A stretch of DNA of 64,000 bases. It comes from Pseudomonadota bacterium (GTDB taxonomy: Bacteria > Pseudomonadota > Gammaproteobacteria > Burkholderiales > Burkholderiaceae_E). Positions 1 to 8,404 of this stretch are shown one piece after another. The notes below the pieces were generated by a model. It was not told the DNA's origin, ran no database searches, and was given only the letters and a program-made list of their open reading frames with translations. Position 1 is the first letter of the stretch. Every line of letters begins with the position of its first letter. The stretch lies in the NCBI GenBank assembly GCA_023389055.1, contig JAEWFA010000053.1, positions 1 through 64,000 on the forward strand, written 5' to 3'. The position numbers and the translations under genes were made by a program.

Positions 1-134
1 GCCTCGATCAGTGCCACTTCGATCGGTCGAACGGCTTGCGGCGACGGCGCACCGGCGAAACCGAGCACGCCGGCGATCACGGCTGCGTGCAGGGCCACCG
101 CGCACGCCGCCGCCGCGAGCCTGGACAGGTCCAT
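1..134 (-). CDS. Energy transducer TonB-like protein, N-terminal part (cut by window edge)
   Basis: Only the first 44 codons lie in the window. They read MDLSRLAAAACAVALHAAVI and continue through one hydrophobic segment (about residues 6-28) into a Pro/Val stretch ending PIEVALIEA. A single N-terminal membrane anchor followed by a P-x-x-V-x-L segment is the usual start of TonB-family proteins, which carry proton-motive-force energy from ExbBD to outer-membrane receptors. The proline-rich linker and the C-terminal domain are outside the window, so the family call is an inference from the anchor alone. The divergent neighbour is a ChaN-like lipoprotein, which fits an iron or heme context. A perfect TATAAT ends 7 nt before the start codon. 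Confidence 0.55.
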   Translation of the reverse strand, partial: MDLSRLAAAACAVALHAAVIAGVLGFAGAPSPQAVRPIEVALIE

Positions 135-141
135 CGGGCGA

Positions 142-147
142 ATTATA
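142..147 (-). promoter_or_regulatory. Minus-strand -10 element (TATAAT) for the tonB-like gene
   Basis: The minus strand reads TATAAT and, after 7 nt, the ATG of the TonB-like gene at 134. No good -35 hexamer is visible at 16-18 bp spacing. If this is the promoter, transcription would begin at or next to the start codon, giving a leaderless or nearly leaderless mRNA. Confidence 0.45.
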
Positions 148-240
148 GGAAAGCGCGGTGCCTGGCATCGGGCGTGAGATGCTCGGGGACCGAAGCGTTG
201 ATGGCCGGCGCGTCACGCACGCGCTGGCAGGAGCACCGAG

Positions 241-1269
241 ATGCAGTTGAATCGCCGTGCCCGCCGTGCGCGGGCGTGGACGTTGGGATGCGCGCGCCAT
301 CGCGCACGGGTCTCGCACGTCGCGGCAAGCCTGTCGCACGTCGCCGGCACGGCGGTCGTCGCCGTCGTGCTGGGAGCTTGCGCGCTCGGGCAGGGCGACG
401 CGGCGCGGGCGGTCGGCGCGAATGCATCGGGGATCCCGCTGCCGGCTGCGGCGCGAAGCGCCGATTTCGTCCTTCTCGGCGAGGTGCACGACAACGTCGT
501 GCAGCACGAACTGCGGCTTCACTGGCTCGCCGAACTGGCCGAGGTGCATCCGTTCGCGCTTGCGCTCGAGCAGTTCGATGCCGATCGGCAGGCGTCGCTG
601 GATCACGCTCTCGCGATCGATACGCGCGAGGCGGCGCAGCCTACGGCCCCGGGCCTGGCTTCTCGTGCACGCCGCATCGCCGAGGCAGGCGGCTTCGACT
701 TCGACGGCTGGGACTGGAACCTCTATCGCCCGGCGATCGAGCTCGCGCTGCGCCGCGGCCTGCCGCTGTTCGCGGCGAACCTGTCGCCGGCCGATACGGC
801 GCGGGTCGCCAGGGGAAGCGCTCCGCCGGTTGCGCCGCCACCCGGATGGGGCGACGAGCAGACCGAAGCGATGCGCGAGTCGATCGGGAAGGGCCATTGC
901 GGGCTGCTGCCGCAGCGCGCGATCGAGGCGATGGCGGTCGCGCAGCGAACCCGCGACGACCGCATCGCCCGCGCGCTCGTCGAGGCGCGCGATCGCACGG
1001 GTCTGCCCGTCGTGCTGCTCGCCGGAAACGGACATCTGCGACGCGACATCGGCGTGCCGTTGCACCTGTCCGCGCTGCGGCCGGGCGCCCGCATCGTGTC
1101 GGTTGCGATGCTCGAACGCGGCGCGGCGGACGACGAAGCCGTTGCGTCCGCGTCGTCCCGCCCGCCCTTCGACCTGGTGATCCGAACGGCGGCGCAGACG
1201 CGCGAGGATCCCTGCGCGGCGCTGCGCGAACGGATGCAGCGTCGCCAACCTCCGCTCGAAGGGCGCTAG
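241..1269 (+). CDS. ChaN family lipoprotein (Tiki/EreA-like fold)
   Basis: The 342-residue product has a hydrophobic segment ending in the lipobox VVLGAC, with the lipidated Cys at residue 47, so it is probably a lipoprotein. The body shows ChaN-family signatures: LLGEVHDN shortly after the lipobox, ALEQFD, and LLAGNGHLRRDIGVP near the C-terminus. ChaN proteins of this superfamily bind heme or act as metal-dependent hydrolases; the exact activity cannot be read from sequence. The 46-residue stretch before the lipobox is long and Arg-rich, so translation may start later, for example at TTG 286, which would leave a 31-residue signal. It is divergent from the TonB-like gene, consistent with iron or heme uptake. 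The 3' end overlaps the convergent hypothetical gene by 4 bp. Confidence 0.8.
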   Translation: MQLNRRARRARAWTLGCARHRARVSHVAASLSHVAGTAVVAVVLGACALGQGDAARAVGANASGIPLPAAARSADFVLLGEVHDNVVQHELRLHWLAELAEVHPFALALEQFDADRQASLDHALAIDTREAAQPTAPGLASRARRIAEAGGFDFDGWDWNLYRPAIELALRRGLPLFAANLSPADTARVARGSAPPVAPPPGWGDEQTEAMRESIGKGHCGLLPQRAIEAMAVAQRTRDDRIARALVEARDRTGLPVVLLAGNGHLRRDIGVPLHLSALRPGARIVSVAMLERGAADDEAVASASSRPPFDLVIRTAAQTREDPCAALRERMQRRQPPLEGR

Positions 1270-1727
1270 CGCCAGTCGTCGATCGTCAGCACATCGTCGC
1301 GGTTGTATCCGGGGTCGTCGTCGCGATGCCTCGCAACGCCGAAGATCCGGGGGCGGAAGGCGCGCTCGAGCATCGCGCCGCAGGCGGGGCAACGAGCGCA
1401 GTTCGCACCGGCCACCAGCCACTCGATGCGCCGTTCGCCGGCCAGCCGCTCGCATGCGTCGCGCCGTCGCAAGAAGCTCGCCGGCGCCTGCGGCCCCGGC
1501 CTGCACAGACCGAACTTCACGTAGCAGGTGCCGCTCCCGGCCCCGGAGTCCGGGCCGAAATGGCAGACGGCGAATCCCTCCAGACGGGATCCCGCGTGCA
1601 GCAACACCGTGGCGAGCGCGGCGGAGGCGTCCGCTAGACGGTGCAGGAACACTGCACGGCGATCTTCGAAAAGGCCGATGCGTACAGTCGTCGTGAACTG
1701 GTCGGCGCCGTGTTTCGGCGCTGGCAG
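1266..1727 (-). CDS. Hypothetical protein with a CxxC pair; start codon unclear
   Basis: An open frame follows dapB on the same strand. Its C-terminal part looks genuinely coding: DQFTTTVRIGLFEDRRAVFL, then a Cys-rich segment CARCPACGAMLERAF and an acidic end NRDDVLTIDDWR. I do not recognise the family. The CARCPAC segment could bind a metal, but the ligands are incomplete. No ATG, GTG or TTG lies in frame between the dapB stop and the conserved-looking part. The listed start is a CTG at 1727; a GTG inside the conserved part (AVFLHRL) is the next choice. An ATG in another frame (MRGAASRAACQ) just upstream leaves open a frameshifted or decayed gene. The 4-bp convergent overlap with chaN supports the stop position. 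Confidence 0.4.
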   Translation of the reverse strand: MPAPKHGADQFTTTVRIGLFEDRRAVFLHRLADASAALATVLLHAGSRLEGFAVCHFGPDSGAGSGTCYVKFGLCRPGPQAPASFLRRRDACERLAGERRIEWLVAGANCARCPACGAMLERAFRPRIFGVARHRDDDPGYNRDDVLTIDDWR

Positions 1728-1794
1728 GCAGCGCGCGACGCTGCGCCTCGCATGATCTCGTCGCCGCGCGGCCGATGATTTCGGGAAGGCGCTC

Positions 1795-2604
1795 CTACGA
1801 CGCGCGCAACCCGAGCACGTCGCGCATGTCGAAAAGCCCGCGTTCGTGCGCGGCGAGGAAGCGGCAAGCACGCAGTGCGCCGTGCGCATAAGTGACACGG
1901 CTCGACGAACGGTGCGTGATCTCGATGCGCTCGCCGGTTCCCGCGAAGAGAACCGTGTGATCGCCGACGATGTCGCCGCCTCGCACCGTGGCGAATCCGA
2001 TCGTGCTCGCGTCGCGTTCACCCGTGTGACCCTCGCGACCGTAGACGGCAACCTCGCGAAGGTTGCGGCCCAGGGCATCGGCAACCACTTCGCCCATCTT
2101 CAACGCAGTGCCGGAAGGAGCGTCGACCTTGTGTCGATGGTGCGCCTCGATGATCTCCACGTCGTAGCCCGGGCCGAGGATGCGTGCCGCGGTCGCGAGC
2201 AGTTCGAACACGGCGTTCACGCCGACGCTCATGTTCGGCGCGAACACGATCGGGATGCTGCGCGAGGCCTCCGCGATTGCAGCGTGCCCGGCGTCGTCGA
2301 AACCGGTGGTGCCGATGACCATCCCCGTGCCGCGCTGCACGGCGGCCTTCAGGTGCGCGAGCGTTCCTTCGGGCCGCGTGAAGTCGATCAGGAACCGTGC
2401 GTCGGCCAACGCGTGGCCGACGTCGTCGACGATCGTCACGCCGCTCGTACGACCGAGGAAATCGGCCGCGTCGCGTCCGAGCGAGGGGCTGGATGCGACG
2501 TCGAGCGCGCCGGCCAGTTGCGCATCCGGCGCATCGAGCACCGCTTCGATCAGCATGCGTCCCATTCGCCCGGAGGCGCCGGCTACCGCGATTTGCATCG
2601 TCAT
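1795..2604 (-). CDS. dapB: 4-hydroxy-tetrahydrodipicolinate reductase
   Basis: DapB reduces 4-hydroxy-tetrahydrodipicolinate with NAD(P)H in the cytosolic lysine/meso-diaminopimelate pathway. The 269-residue length is normal. The N-terminus carries the dinucleotide motif VAGASGRMGRM. The middle has EIIEAHHRHKVDAPSGTAL, the His/Lys catalytic and substrate-binding signature of the family. The C-terminus has the dimer-region sequence ending MRDVLGLRAS. The start at 2604 overlaps the bamE stop by 4 bp (ATGA), so bamE-dapB are probably co-transcribed and translationally coupled. A longer open frame upstream runs inside bamE and is not coding. Confidence 0.97.
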   Translation of the reverse strand: MTMQIAVAGASGRMGRMLIEAVLDAPDAQLAGALDVASSPSLGRDAADFLGRTSGVTIVDDVGHALADARFLIDFTRPEGTLAHLKAAVQRGTGMVIGTTGFDDAGHAAIAEASRSIPIVFAPNMSVGVNAVFELLATAARILGPGYDVEIIEAHHRHKVDAPSGTALKMGEVVADALGRNLREVAVYGREGHTGERDASTIGFATVRGGDIVGDHTVLFAGTGERIEITHRSSSRVTYAHGALRACRFLAAHERGLFDMRDVLGLRAS

Positions 2605-3020
2605 GGTTCGTTCGCCGCCCGTTCGCCCGGCTTGTACCCGGGCAGGGCCGGATCGGATGGGTCTTCGCGCTGGGGCAACGAATCGGCTTCGATCGAAGCC
2701 ACGCGATCGTCGCGGAAGCGGATCGTGACCTTGCGCTGCTCGACGTCGCCGTTGGGGAACTTGTAACGGAAGACGTAATCCCAGCGATCGGGGTGGAACA
2801 GGTCGCGCAGCAGCGGCGTGCCCAGCAGGAAACGGACCTGTTCGCGCGACATTCCCTCCTGCACCCGGTCGACCGTTTCGCGCGTAAGGTAGTTGCCTTG
2901 CGGAAGATCGATTCGATAGGGCTGCAGGACGCCGCTGCGATTCGGGTCGTTCATCGAGCAACCGGCGACGAGCGCTGCGGCGACCAGCGCCAGCGTCGTA
3001 CGGTACGGAAACGGGATCAT
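2601..3020 (-). CDS. bamE: Outer membrane assembly lipoprotein BamE (SmpA/OmlA)
   Basis: BamE is a small lipoprotein of the Bam complex that inserts beta-barrel proteins into the outer membrane. The 139-residue product starts MIPFPYRTT, has a short hydrophobic signal and a lipobox LVAGCS, then the SmpA/OmlA domain: LQPYRIDLPQGNYLTRE, MSREQVRFLLGTPLL, FHPDRWDYVFRYKF. The upstream in-frame ATG at 3062 would put 14 extra residues before the signal peptide, so the start at 3020 is preferred. It is divergent from fur, an arrangement conserved in Burkholderiales, and overlaps dapB by 4 bp. Confidence 0.96.
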   Translation of the reverse strand: MIPFPYRTTLALVAAALVAGCSMNDPNRSGVLQPYRIDLPQGNYLTRETVDRVQEGMSREQVRFLLGTPLLRDLFHPDRWDYVFRYKFPNGDVEQRKVTIRFRDDRVASIEADSLPQREDPSDPALPGYKPGERAANEP

Positions 3021-3126
3021 GGGCTTCGAAGGGTTCGGCGCACGGGTCGAAACCGCTATCATACGGGGGCAGGTCCCCGCCTCACGCGGGCGGGCTCACT
3101 CTCCCGAGCCGCAACGGTTTACCGCA

Positions 3127-3567
3127 ATGTCGTCGACGATCACTACCGAACTCAAGAGCATGGGGCTGAAGGCGACGGCGCCGCGCATGAAGATCCTGGA
3201 GATCTTCCAGAACGGCAAGCATCGTCACATGAGCGCCGAGGACGTCTACCGCGAGTTGCTCGCGGAGAACCAGGAGATCGGCCTGGCCACCGTCTACCGG
3301 GTGCTCACGCAGTTCGAGCAGGCGGGACTGCTCAAGCGCAGCAATTTCGAGGCGGGCAAGGCGGTCTTCGAACTCGAGGAAGGCTCGCATCACGACCACC
3401 TCGTCTGTGTCGACTGCGGTCGTGTCGAGGAGTTCTACGACGCCGAGATCGAGCGTCGCCAGCAGATCGTCGCCGCCGAGCACGGTTTCAAGCTGCAGGA
3501 TCACGCGCTGTCGCTGTACGGCAGTTGCATCAAGGAAGACTGCGAGCACCGCCGCAACCGCGGCTAG
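3127..3567 (+). CDS. fur: Ferric uptake regulator Fur
   Basis: Fur is the cytosolic Fe(II)-responsive repressor of iron acquisition genes. The 146-residue product is of normal length. The N-terminal winged helix is seen as LKSMGLKATAPRMKILEIF and IGLATVYRVLTQFEQAGLL. The dimerisation/metal domain has the HHDHLVCVDCGRVEEF signature and a second Cys pair near the end (CIKEDCEHR). A weak -35/-10 pair (TTCGGC, 17 bp, TATCAT at 3057-3062) precedes a GC-rich leader of about 60 nt that can form a short hairpin. I saw no clear Fur box before the gene. A factor-independent terminator follows at 3571-3597. Confidence 0.98.
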   Translation: MSSTITTELKSMGLKATAPRMKILEIFQNGKHRHMSAEDVYRELLAENQEIGLATVYRVLTQFEQAGLLKRSNFEAGKAVFELEEGSHHDHLVCVDCGRVEEFYDAEIERRQQIVAAEHGFKLQDHALSLYGSCIKEDCEHRRNRG

Positions 3568-3570
3568 CCT

Positions 3571-3597
3571 GCGAGCGGGCCGCGGCTCGCTTCGTTT
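3571..3597 (+). terminator. Probable intrinsic terminator after fur
   Basis: A perfect 6-bp stem, GCGAGC with GCTCGC, closes an 8-nt loop and is followed by TTCGTTT. It begins 4 bp after the fur stop and ends on the recN stop codon, so it separates the convergent genes fur and recN. Confidence 0.55.
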
Positions 3598-5249
3598 CAG
3601 CGTCCCTGCGCGAGCATCTCGCGCGCGTGCCGTCGCGTCGTCGAAGTGATGTCGGCCCCGCCCAGCATCCGCGCGATCTCGTCGACGCGCGCGTTGCGTT
3701 CGAGCGGTTCGATGATGCTCACCGTGGTTTCTCCCACCGTGTTCTTGGAGACGCGCCAATGCCGGTGCGCCTTCGCTGCCACCTGCGGCAGGTGCGTCAC
3801 GCACAGCACCTGGCGCGACTCGCCGAGCGATCGCATCAGCTCGCCGACCGCGTCGGCGACCGCGCCGCCCACGCCCGCGTCGGCCTCGTCGAAAACGAGC
3901 GTGGAAACGGGATTGGCTTGCGCGGCCATCGTCGTGATCGCCAGCGCGATCCGCGACAGTTCGCCTCCGGAGGCGACCTTCGCCAGCGGGCGTGGCGCCG
4001 CGCCGGCGTGCGCGGCGATGCGAAACTCGACGGTGTCGGCGCCGGCTGCCGTGGGCTCGGCGGCCTCGACGGCGATGTCCACCCGCCCGCCCGTCATGCC
4101 GAGCGCCGCGATGTGATGCGTGACGCCGTCGGCGAGGCGGGCGGCCGCTTCGCGGCGCCGCTGCGACAGCTCGGCGGCGAGCTCGTCGAAGGCGCTGCGC
4201 CGCTGTGCAGCGCGCTCGCGCAGCGCGTCTACGTCCTGCGCGGCGTCGAGCGCGCGCACGCGCCCGCGCAGTTGCTCGCATTCGTCGTACAGTTGCTGCG
4301 GCGCCAGGCGCAGCTTGCGTGCCGCGGAGAAAAGCGCGCCGATTCGCGCGTCGACGTGTTCGAGCCGCTGTGGGTCGAGGTCGACGCGACCGGCATATTC
4401 GCGCAGTGCCGAGGCCGCTTCGTCGAGCTGGATCGACGCGCTGTCGAGCATCGCCAGCGGCTCGGCGAGGGTGTCGTCGATCGCCGCCAGCGGGCGCAGG
4501 CGTTGAACCGTCCGGTGCACCTGCGCCACGAGGGCATCGTCGCTGTCGACGAGCGCCTCGACGGCCGATCCCGCGCCTTCGAGCAGCGAGGCCGCGTGCG
4601 AGAGCCGCTTCTGCTCGGCTTCGAGCGTCTCCCATTCGTCGCGCTCGATGCGCAGCGCTTCGAGCTCACCGAGCTGCCATTCGAGCCGCTCGCGCTCGAG
4701 TGCGAGCTCGCGCGCTCCGTGCTCGGCGGCCTCCAGCGCACGCATCGCCGAGCGCCAGTCGGCGAAGGCGGCGGCGACCGATGCGGCCAGCGCATCGAGC
4801 GCGCCGAAGCCGTCGAGCAGGCGCCGCTGGCCGTCGGCACGCAACAGCGACTGCGATGCGTGCTGACCGTGGATCTCGACGAGCCGCTCGCCGATCTCGC
4901 GCAGCAGCGCCGCCGTCGACGGATGGCCGTTGACGAAGGCGCGCGAGCGTCCGTCCGCATCGATGACGCGTCGCAGCAGCACCACGCCCGGATCGCCCTG
5001 CAACTCGCGCTCGCCCAGCCAGGCGTCGAGCGCCTCGTCGCAATGGAACTCGGCGACGATGTCGGCGCGCTCGCAGGCCTCGCGCACGACGCCGGCGTCG
5101 CCGCGGCCGCCCAGCGCGAGCATCAGCGCATCGAGCAGGATCGACTTGCCGGCGCCGGTTTCGCCCGACAGCACGGTGAAGCCGCTGCCGAAGGCGAGCT
5201 CCGCCGAATCGACGATGACGAAGTTCTCGAGTCGCAGTCGCAGCAGCAT
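3597..5249 (-). CDS. recN: DNA repair protein RecN
   Basis: RecN is an SMC-like ATPase acting in recombinational repair of double-strand breaks. The 550-residue length matches the family. The N-terminus starts MLLRLRLENFVIVDSAELAF with the Walker A motif GETGAGKS at about residues 29-36. A long central coiled-coil region rich in Glu, Leu and Arg follows. The C-terminal ABC half has the signature VASGGELSRIALAI and Walker B LVFDEADAGVGGAVAD. It is convergent with fur. The nadK stop lies 22 bp upstream, so nadK-recN probably form one transcript. Confidence 0.97.
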   Translation of the reverse strand: MLLRLRLENFVIVDSAELAFGSGFTVLSGETGAGKSILLDALMLALGGRGDAGVVREACERADIVAEFHCDEALDAWLGERELQGDPGVVLLRRVIDADGRSRAFVNGHPSTAALLREIGERLVEIHGQHASQSLLRADGQRRLLDGFGALDALAASVAAAFADWRSAMRALEAAEHGARELALERERLEWQLGELEALRIERDEWETLEAEQKRLSHAASLLEGAGSAVEALVDSDDALVAQVHRTVQRLRPLAAIDDTLAEPLAMLDSASIQLDEAASALREYAGRVDLDPQRLEHVDARIGALFSAARKLRLAPQQLYDECEQLRGRVRALDAAQDVDALRERAAQRRSAFDELAAELSQRRREAAARLADGVTHHIAALGMTGGRVDIAVEAAEPTAAGADTVEFRIAAHAGAAPRPLAKVASGGELSRIALAITTMAAQANPVSTLVFDEADAGVGGAVADAVGELMRSLGESRQVLCVTHLPQVAAKAHRHWRVSKNTVGETTVSIIEPLERNARVDEIARMLGGADITSTTRRHAREMLAQGR

Positions 5250-5271
5250 CGGGAGAAAGGAGGGCGGCGGC

Positions 5272-6165
5272 TCAGCGCTGCACGCCGCGCAGGCTGGGCA
5301 GTTCGTGCCAGTTCAGCTTGCCGCGCAGCGTTGCGAAATAGCTGTAGTCGGGCGGATGCAGGAAGCGGGTGCGGAAGGGCGCGCGTTGCACGATGATGTC
5401 GTCGCCGACGTGCAGGTCGTTGAACACCTGCATGTCGCCGGCCACGCGCGGTTCACGCCCGTCGATCACGCGCACGGTGATCGTGACGTCGTCGGGCAGC
5501 ACGATCGGCCGGTTCGACAGCGACTGCGGCGCCACCGGCACGAGCACGACGCCCCGCACCTGCGGATGCAGGATCGGGCCGTTGGCCGACAGCGCATAGG
5601 CGGTGGACCCGGTCGGCGTGGCGATGATCAGTCCGTCGGCCCGCTGGCTGTACATGTACAGGTCGTCGACGTGCACCTGCAGCTCGATCATCCCGGTGCG
5701 CGACGAACGGTTGACGACGACGTCGTTCAGTGCGAGTTCGCTCCAGACGATCTCGTGGTCGCGCACCACGCGCGCGGTGAGCAGCGTTCGCTCCTCGGAG
5801 GCAAAATCTCCCTCGAGGATCGCGGCGAGCGCCTGTCGCCAGCTTCCCAGGCCGATGTCGGTGATGAAGCCCAGCCGCCCGGCGTTGATCCCGACCAGCG
5901 GCACTTCGCGTTGCGCGAGCGCGCGCGCCGCGCCCAGCATCGTGCCGTCGCCGCCCAGGGCGATGGCGAGGTCGGCCTCGGCGCCGATGCGCTCGATGTC
6001 GGCGACGTCGCAATCGCGCGTACCGCCGGCCGCGGCCGTGCGTTCCTCGACGAGAACCGAGACGTCGCGAGCGCGCAGGAAGGCGGCGATGGCGAACAGC
6101 GCCTCGGCGACCTCCTCGGATTGCCAGCGCCCGATCAGCGCGACTCGTTCGAACGCATTCTTCAT
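5272..6165 (-). CDS. nadK: NAD kinase
   Basis: NadK phosphorylates NAD to NADP with ATP or polyphosphate in the cytosol. The 297-residue protein starts MKNAFERVALIGRW. It shows the NAD kinase motifs LAIALGGDGTMLGAAR (GGDG), GINAGRLGFITDI, and PTGSTAYALSANGPILHP near residue 190. The start at 6165 is chosen because the upstream extension is Arg/Pro-rich and unlike the family. A -10-like TCTAAT (minus strand, 6172-6177) ends 6 nt before the ATG. It is divergent from hrcA, the common Burkholderiales order recN-nadK / hrcA. Confidence 0.96.
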   Translation of the reverse strand: MKNAFERVALIGRWQSEEVAEALFAIAAFLRARDVSVLVEERTAAAGGTRDCDVADIERIGAEADLAIALGGDGTMLGAARALAQREVPLVGINAGRLGFITDIGLGSWRQALAAILEGDFASEERTLLTARVVRDHEIVWSELALNDVVVNRSSRTGMIELQVHVDDLYMYSQRADGLIIATPTGSTAYALSANGPILHPQVRGVVLVPVAPQSLSNRPIVLPDDVTITVRVIDGREPRVAGDMQVFNDLHVGDDIIVQRAPFRTRFLHPPDYSYFATLRGKLNWHELPSLRGVQR

Positions 6166-6280
6166 CCGGCGATTAGAGCATAGGCGACGGGCGCCGCGGC
6201 GCTGCCGCGTCGCGCATTCGCATGGGCCGCACGGCCGAGGCGCGCGCGGGCTGCGCCGGTCGACCGATCGGGCACCGGGC

Positions 6281-6308
6281 TTGCAACGGGCGGCGCTGCC
6301 CATACAAT
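6281..6308 (+). promoter_or_regulatory. Sigma70-type promoter of hrcA
   Basis: TTGCAA at 6281-6286 and TACAAT at 6303-6308 are separated by 16 bp. The -10 ends 6 nt before the hrcA ATG at 6315, so the predicted transcription start falls on or next to the A of the start codon. The only purine-rich stretch, GAGGA, lies just 2-3 nt before the ATG, too close for a normal ribosome binding site. Confidence 0.6.
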
Positions 6309-6314
6309 GAGGAC

Positions 6315-7334
6315 ATGCTCGACGATCGCGCCCGCATCCTGCTGAAGACGCTGGTCGAGCGCTACATTGCCGACGGCCACCCGGTAGGCTCGCGCACGCT
6401 GTCGCGCCATTCGGGCCTGGACCTCTCCCCGGCCACCGTGCGCAACGTCATGGCCGATCTCGAGGACCTGGGTCTGATCACCAGTCCGCATACCTCGGCC
6501 GGGCGAGTCCCCACGCCGCGCGGCTATCGCTTCTTCGTCGACTCGCTGATGGTCGTCGAGCCGCTGCAGGGCGATGAGGCCGAGAGACTGCACGACCGCC
6601 TGCACACCGACGAGCCGCAGCGCGTGCTCTCGGTTGCGGCGTCGCTGCTGTCCAACCTGTCGCATTTCGCCGGCGTCGTGATGGCGCCGCGCAGGGCGAC
6701 CATGTTTCGCCAGATCGAGTTCCTGCGGCTGTCGGATCACCGCGTGCTGCTGATCATCGTCACGCCCGACGGCGCCGTGCAGAACCGCATCCTGTCGGCG
6801 CAGCGCGACTACTCGCGCGACGAACTCGTCGAGGCCGCGAACTACATCAACGCGCATTTCGCCGGACTGGAGTTCGACGAGATCCGCCGCCGGCTGCAAT
6901 CGGAGCTCGCGTCGCTGCGCGACGACATCACTGCGCTGATGCACAAGGCGGTCGAGGCGAGCACGCGCATGCTCGCCGAAGGCGACGACCCGCTCGTCAT
7001 CTCGGGCGAGCGCAACCTGTTCGGGCTGGTCGACCTGACGGACGGCGCGGCACGGCTGCGGCGCCTGTTCGACCTCTTCGAGCGCAAGACCGCCCTGCTG
7101 CAGCTGCTCGACGCCTCGAGCCGGGCCGAGGGCGTGCAGATCTTCATCGGCGGCGAATCCGAACTGCTGCCGATGGACCATCTCAGCGTCGTCGTCGCGC
7201 CCTACGAGTCCGACGGCCGCATCATCGGCACGCTCGGTGTCATCGGCCCCACTCGCATGGCCTACGAGCGCGTCATCCCCATCGTCGATATCACCGCGAA
7301 ACTGGTGTCCTCGGCGCTGAGCCAGAACGGATAA
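6315..7334 (+). CDS. hrcA: Heat-inducible transcription repressor HrcA
   Basis: HrcA represses chaperone operons by binding the CIRCE inverted repeat. The 339-residue protein opens with the winged-helix part MLDDRARILLKTLVERYIAD, followed by VGSRTLSRHSGLDLSPATVR and the TSPHTSAGRVPTPRGYRFFV signature. The ligand/dimer domain includes NLFGLVDLTD and the C-terminal YESDGRIIGTLGVIGPTRM. The start is the one conserved in the family, which places it directly behind a promoter and suggests a leaderless message. No CIRCE element was found near hrcA, grpE or dnaK, so its targets are probably outside this window. hemH starts 10 bp downstream. Confidence 0.97.
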   Translation: MLDDRARILLKTLVERYIADGHPVGSRTLSRHSGLDLSPATVRNVMADLEDLGLITSPHTSAGRVPTPRGYRFFVDSLMVVEPLQGDEAERLHDRLHTDEPQRVLSVAASLLSNLSHFAGVVMAPRRATMFRQIEFLRLSDHRVLLIIVTPDGAVQNRILSAQRDYSRDELVEAANYINAHFAGLEFDEIRRRLQSELASLRDDITALMHKAVEASTRMLAEGDDPLVISGERNLFGLVDLTDGAARLRRLFDLFERKTALLQLLDASSRAEGVQIFIGGESELLPMDHLSVVVAPYESDGRIIGTLGVIGPTRMAYERVIPIVDITAKLVSSALSQNG

Positions 7335-7344
7335 GCGCTCGCTC

Positions 7345-8388
7345 GTGGTCCTCTCGTCCCCGATCGAGCGCTCGCCAGGCGGCGGCGCGCCCCGCACCGG
7401 CGTGCTGCTCGTGCAATTGGGTACCCCCGATGCGCCGACTGCGCCGGCGCTGCGGCGTTATCTGCGCGAGTTCCTCGGCGACCCGCGCGTGGTCGAGATT
7501 CCGCGTTTGGCCTGGGCGCCGATCCTCTACGGCTTCGTGCTGCCGTTGCGGCCGGCACGTTCGGCGCGCAAGTACGCGGCGATCTGGACCGACGAAGGCT
7601 CACCGCTGCTCGTGCATACGCGCCGGCAGGCGAGCCTGCTGCGCGGCGCGCTGGGCCAAAACGGTCATGCGCTCGACGTCGCCTTCGCGATGCGCTACGG
7701 CAACCCGTCGATCGCGTCGGTGCTTCGCGAGATGCGCTCGCGCGGTCTCGATCGCCTGCTCGTCGTGCCGATGTATCCGCAGTATTCGGCGTCGACCACC
7801 GCCACGGTATTCGACGCGATCGCCCGCGAATTGCGCGGTTGGCGCCTGCAGCCGGCCTTGCGTTTCGTGCGCGACTTTCACGACGACGACGGGTACGTCG
7901 ACGCGCTCGCCCGTCGCGTGCGCGGGCACTGGGAGCGCGAGGGTCGCGGCGACCGGCTGCTGCTGAGCTTTCACGGGGTGCCCCGCCGCGTCGTTGCGCT
8001 GGGCGATCCGTACGAGGACCAGTGCCGTGCCACCGGCAAGCGGCTCGCGCAGCGACTCGGGCTGGCCGACGGGGAATGGACGCTGACCTTCCAGTCGCGT
8101 TTCGGCCCGGCCGAGTGGCTGCAGCCGTACACGGCGCCGACGCTGGTCGAACTGGCGCGCGGCGGCGTGCGCCGCGTCGACGTCGTGTGTCCGGGTTTCG
8201 TGGCCGACTGCCTGGAGACGCTCGAAGAGATTTCGATCGAGGCACGCGCGGCGTTCCTCGACGCCGGCGGCCGGGAGTTCGGCTACGTGCCGGCCTTGAA
8301 CGACTCCCCGGCGTTCATCGAGGCGCTCGCGTCGATCGTCGAGCGCAACCTGCAGGGCTGGGAGACGAGCCGGGCGCCGGCGCCGTAG
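7345..8388 (+). CDS. hemH: Ferrochelatase
   Basis: Ferrochelatase inserts Fe(II) into protoporphyrin IX in the last step of heme synthesis, at the inner face of the cytoplasmic membrane. The 347-residue product (GTG start) has TGVLLVQLGTPDAP near the N-terminus, YPQYSASTTATVFD, the catalytic-His segment LLLSFHGVPRR, the distal FQSRFGPAEWLQPYT and PGFVADCLETLEEI. hrcA-hemH run together with a 10-bp gap, as in many betaproteobacteria. hemL, acting earlier in tetrapyrrole synthesis, lies 11 kb downstream. Confidence 0.96.
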   Translation: MVLSSPIERSPGGGAPRTGVLLVQLGTPDAPTAPALRRYLREFLGDPRVVEIPRLAWAPILYGFVLPLRPARSARKYAAIWTDEGSPLLVHTRRQASLLRGALGQNGHALDVAFAMRYGNPSIASVLREMRSRGLDRLLVVPMYPQYSASTTATVFDAIARELRGWRLQPALRFVRDFHDDDGYVDALARRVRGHWEREGRGDRLLLSFHGVPRRVVALGDPYEDQCRATGKRLAQRLGLADGEWTLTFQSRFGPAEWLQPYTAPTLVELARGGVRRVDVVCPGFVADCLETLEEISIEARAAFLDAGGREFGYVPALNDSPAFIEALASIVERNLQGWETSRAPAP

Positions 8389-8404
8389 CAGCCGGCGCGC
8401 CGCG

